From NCBI RefSeq assembly GCF_036250065.1, contig NZ_CP109199.1, positions 5,394,001 through 5,458,000 of the forward strand: a stretch of DNA of 64,000 bases. The letters are read 5' to 3'. Source of the DNA: Micromonospora sp. NBC_01699 (GTDB lineage Bacteria > Actinomycetota > Actinomycetes > Mycobacteriales > Micromonosporaceae). This document shows positions 63,357-64,000 of the stretch, piece by piece. Position numbers and translations under genes: made by a program. Within the stretch, counting starts at the first letter, position 1; each line of letters starts with the position of its first letter. Under the pieces are notes generated by a model, which saw only the letters and a program-made list of their open reading frames with translations, made no database searches and had not been told where the DNA came from.

Positions 63357-64000
63357 CGCGCTGCCGTGTCGAAGACCGGCGGGATGAGCTTCTCGTCGAG
63401 GTCCTTCTTGAACGCCTTGTCGAGATTCGCGAGGAAGTCACGGGTGGACAGGTTGCCGGTCAGCAGGCGGTCCTGGTTCTCGGAGAGGTAGGTCTCGGCT
63501 CCCGGGCCGAACGAGGTCCAGGTCACGTAGCCGACCTTCTTCGACAGCGACGCCTCGCTCAGGGCCGTGTACTGGGTGAGGAACCGCGGGTCGATGCCCT
63601 CGGGTGCGGCGGCGGCGTCGAACTTGATCGGAAGGGGCTGGTCGCCGAAGTCCTTGATCGCCTGCCAGTTGGCGTTGGTGTCCGAATACTTCCACTTCAG
63701 GTATGCCTTGGCGGCGGGGAGGTTCTTGCTCGCGGCGTTGAGGGCCACGGACTCACCCAGGGCCAGCGGGAACACGTTGGCGGGCACGCCGGGCGCGAGC
63801 GCCGGAATCGGGGCCCAGTCCCAATCGCTCTCGCTGTCCTTGAAATACTCGTTCATCGCTCCGATCTCCCAGCTTCCGGAGAGGAACATGCCGGTCTTGC
63901 CGTTGGCGAGGCTGGCCATCTTCTGCGGGTCGGTGGTCGAGAAATACTGCTTGACCCCGCCGCTGAAGTAGCCCCGCTTGAAGTAGTCGACCATCAGGTC
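63353..64000 (-). CDS. Second sugar-binding protein, C-terminal part (cut by window end)
   Basis: The last 215 codons of a family 1 sugar-binding protein: ANGKTGMFLSGSWEIGAMNE, FPLALGESVALNA, KAYLKWKYSD. The N-terminus and signal are outside the window. It is the counterpart of the binding protein at 54996-56363 and heads the second importer operon. Confidence 0.92.
   Translation of the reverse strand, partial: DLMVDYFKRGYFSGGVKQYFSTTDPQKMASLANGKTGMFLSGSWEIGAMNEYFKDSESDWDWAPIPALAPGVPANVFPLALGESVALNAASKNLPAAKAYLKWKYSDTNANWQAIKDFGDQPLPIKFDAAAAPEGIDPRFLTQYTALSEASLSKKVGYVTWTSFGPGAETYLSENQDRLLTGNLSTRDFLANLDKAFKKDLDEKLIPPVFDTAAR

Noticed and set aside
61531-63441. One 636-codon minus frame suggesting a permease fusion
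   Set aside because: Only the last 293 codons are a permease. The first part is out of phase with the true MalF-type permease gene, which has its own start and stop.
1-64000. CRISPR arrays, rRNA or tRNA genes, complete insertion sequences
   Set aside because: No regularly spaced repeats, no RNA gene signatures, and no element with both terminal repeats and an intact transposase were seen.

Overview
The window is high-GC DNA from an actinomycete, most likely a member of the Micromonosporaceae (Micromonospora or a close relative). The clues are very high GC, many GTG starts, long chains of ATGA/GTGA-overlapping genes, a type I polyketide synthase with a LAL-family activator, a relic of the actinobacterial DUF397 family, and an LacI-type operator of the actinobacterial TGAGAGCGCTCTCA form. 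The genus is inferred from gene content, not from a marker gene.

Region 1 (1-9.3 kb) is the edge of a modular polyketide cluster, transcribed right to left. It holds the first 40 codons of one PKS protein, a complete single-module PKS (KS-AT-DH-KR-ACP, malonyl-specific, trans-alkene forming), a type II thioesterase, and a LAL (large LuxR) regulator. Then come about 1.3 kb without a convincing gene and a GNAT acetyltransferase.

Region 2 (11.4-34.7 kb) is a large defence island. In transcription order on the minus strand it has a cytoplasmic Ser/Thr kinase, a SNF2 helicase, a 1638-residue adenine-N6 methylase, an EcsC-family protein, a DUF262 (GmrSD-like) protein, a 2141-residue helicase/zinc-finger/DUF1998/nuclease-like protein, and a RelE-like/UvrD helicase fusion. 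A small divergent gene on the plus strand, between DUF262 and the giant helicase, encodes a SeqA-like ribbon-helix-helix plus a RAMA modified-DNA-reader domain. Its promoter has a palindrome made of GATC sites. The set resembles DISARM (SNF2 + MTase + helicase/DUF1998) and Druantia (giant DUF1998 helicase) but matches neither as described. Broken genes (transposase C-terminus, DUF397, formylglycine-generating-enzyme C-terminus) lie in the middle of the island and mark past insertions.

Region 3 (34.9-40.2 kb) holds an MFS exporter divergent from a LysR regulator, a LuxR regulator translationally coupled to a small secreted protein, and a nucleotidyltransferase-fold protein.

Region 4 (40.2-50.4 kb) is a sugar-acid catabolic locus. 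A DUF1537 kinase, PdxA2 and a DeoR regulator form one overlapping operon. Divergent from it is a Dpp/Opp-type ABC importer (five genes) followed by an aldo-keto reductase and an HpcH/HpaI aldolase. Two palindromes in the shared promoter region are candidate operators.

Region 5 (50.5-64 kb) has a secreted GH64 glucanase with a ricin-type binding domain behind an LacI-type operator. It then has an LacI-controlled operon (binding protein, two permeases, ribokinase-like kinase), a divergent run of three different ADP-ribosylglycohydrolase-fold proteins, a strong terminator, and a second sugar ABC importer cut by the window end. This looks like an uptake-and-deribosylation pathway whose substrate is not known.
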